Origin: a virus
Reading direction: 5' to 3' (one strand)
IMG/VR virus record: IMGVR_UViG_3300019776_000156
Span: 1-22,858 of that record
DNA length: 22,858 bases
The notes under the pieces: generated by a model
What the model saw: the letters and a program-made list of their open reading frames with translations, nothing else
Told to the model about the DNA's origin: nothing
The model's database searches: none
Made by a program: the position numbers and the translations under genes
Shown: piece by piece, positions 21,943-22,858 of the stretch
Layout of the letters: every line of letters starts with the position of its first letter
Numbering within the stretch: position 1 is the stretch's first letter

Positions 21943-22858
21943 TTAATTAAATGCCAATACGTCTGAACCTTCCAAAAGCCTCATGCACCCGTAGCGAAGC
22001 GCGTCAATCCCGTGGTTATCCGCGTCCATTGGTGTTGAAGATTTCTTATCGTTCCAAATGTAATTCCTTAATTCATACTTTAAATTATACGATTCCTCAG
22101 TGACCACAATGGTAAAATCAGTCATTTTCTTAATCCCATCAACCACGCTGCCAGCGTACTTTTCCGTTTTATGAACGTTGATACCATTTGAGGTAAGCGC
22201 GTCAATCAAACGTGGTTCGCTTGTGTCCGCCACAACCATGGCATCAATCTCAATGCTATTCCTAATCTTTGTCAAAACCATGCCGTAAGAAAGACTTTGT
22301 TCATAAATGATTTCCCTTACGTATATCTTGTTTGCCGTGGTATCAACCGCGACTTTGACCAATGCCAAAGGATCGGGGTAAAACCCGAAGTCAAGCCCGT
22401 AAGCAAAAGGCAAAGATTCATCAAATTCACTTTCAATCCAGTTTGGAAATACAACGCCTTGCTTCTTGTCCAGCCATTTACCAAGAAACCTGTGTGCGTA
22501 TGCCTCAGGTGACTTTGTTTTTATTGCGTCAATCTTTGCAATATAATCCTTACTTATATTGTGGTAATTATCCAAGTAGGTTGTATGAATGTGTGTTATG
22601 TCCTCATGTGTACTTATCGGTATCGCGTGCCCGTCAATCGTCTCCATGCGATGCGATTTTTCAAACCACCGTTTCCAAATCCAATGTTCCACGTCCTGAG
22701 GGTTCATCACCAGAATAACAATGTTTGGCGTGTCAGGCATACGGATACTTTCGTCAATTGTATCGAAGTCCTTTTCGCTGACAAATTCTTCAGCCTCATC
22801 CACGATGAAAACATTTAACCCGGGTATCGACTTTAACTTTGCCGTTTGATTCCCTGAA
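21943..22858 (-). CDS. Terminase large subunit, C-terminal portion (5' end outside the window)
   Basis: The frame is open to the window edge and shows 304 residues; a GTG at 22803 is not the true start because the upstream codons continue the ATPase domain (KLKSIPGLNVFIVDEAEEF). VFIVDEAEEF is the Walker B with catalytic Glu. The coupling motif LVMNPQDVEHW and HTTYLDNYHNI with GKWLDKKQGVVFPNW follow. The nuclease domain has acidic residues in GLDFGF (Asp138, counting from the GTG), VADTSEP (Asp193) and DADNHGIDALRYG (Asp267). It is the packaging motor that cuts and pumps DNA through the portal. The Walker A region is beyond the window. The small subunit is not visible here and may lie upstream. 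Confidence 0.95.
   Translation of the reverse strand, partial: SGNQTAKLKSIPGLNVFIVDEAEEFVSEKDFDTIDESIRMPDTPNIVILVMNPQDVEHWIWKRWFEKSHRMETIDGHAIPISTHEDITHIHTTYLDNYHNISKDYIAKIDAIKTKSPEAYAHRFLGKWLDKKQGVVFPNWIESEFDESLPFAYGLDFGFYPDPLALVKVAVDTTANKIYVREIIYEQSLSYGMVLTKIRNSIEIDAMVVADTSEPRLIDALTSNGINVHKTEKYAGSVVDGIKKMTDFTIVVTEESYNLKYELRNYIWNDKKSSTPMDADNHGIDALRYGCMRLLEGSDVLAFN

Noticed and set aside
22362-22718. 118-residue plus-strand frame opposite the terminase
   Set aside because: The terminase motifs on the minus strand are clear, and this frame has no recognisable domain or leader.
1-22858. CRISPR array, tRNA, insertion sequence or attachment site
   Set aside because: No regularly spaced repeats, transposase motifs, cloverleaf-like sequence or integrase gene were seen; coding density leaves almost no room for them.

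Overview
The window is an almost gap-free late-gene block of a tailed double-stranded DNA phage or prophage. Every gene is on the minus strand, so transcription runs from high to low coordinates. The host is most likely a member of the Bacteroidota (Flavobacteriia, Sphingobacteriia or Chitinophagia; I cannot say which). The reasons are AT-rich DNA, A-rich start-codon leaders with little Shine-Dalgarno sequence, signal peptides ending in AQ or SQ, and proteins of the kind usually met in phages of that phylum (MTPKEKA-type small proteins, NTxxG-repeat/S74 fibres, the tape-measure C-terminus). A long tape measure and no visible sheath gene point to a siphovirus-like, non-contractile tail. No integrase or repressor is visible, so phage and prophage cannot be told apart.

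Layout in transcription order: (1) 22858-21943, large terminase, missing its N-terminal part beyond the window; (2) 21936-20962, three tandem paralogous small genes and a basic 99-aa protein; (3) 20962-19887, a putative tail assembly chaperone with a -1 frameshift site leading into an extension that has no start codon of its own; (4) 19890-12350, two tail/neck completion candidates, two distal-tail or baseplate candidates and the tape measure; (5) 12349-11743, a small Cys-containing protein and a small helix-turn-helix-like protein; (6) 11716-6246, head genes: ClpP-type prohead protease with extra N- and C-terminal regions, decoration candidate, major capsid, a tail-tube-like candidate, a small protein, portal and a connector candidate; (7) 6249-558, a 1214-aa fibre, a 474-aa S74 fibre and a 200-aa protein, each with a signal-peptide-like start; (8) 558-1, a holin and the start of another gene.

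Most neighbours overlap as ATGA or TAATG, or lie only a few bases apart. The whole block therefore looks like one translationally coupled late operon whose promoter is outside the window. The terminase packages DNA through the portal into a capsid matured by the protease. The tape measure and chaperone pair build the tail, the fibres bind the host, and the holin starts lysis.

The most notable points are: a U UUU UUG slippery heptamer whose -1 frame is open into a 90-residue extension lacking any ATG; a structural gene order in which tail genes precede head genes, the capsid precedes the portal and the baseplate precedes the tape measure, all on one strand; three consecutive fibre-region proteins with Sec-type signal sequences; and two sequence modules reused among the tail proteins.
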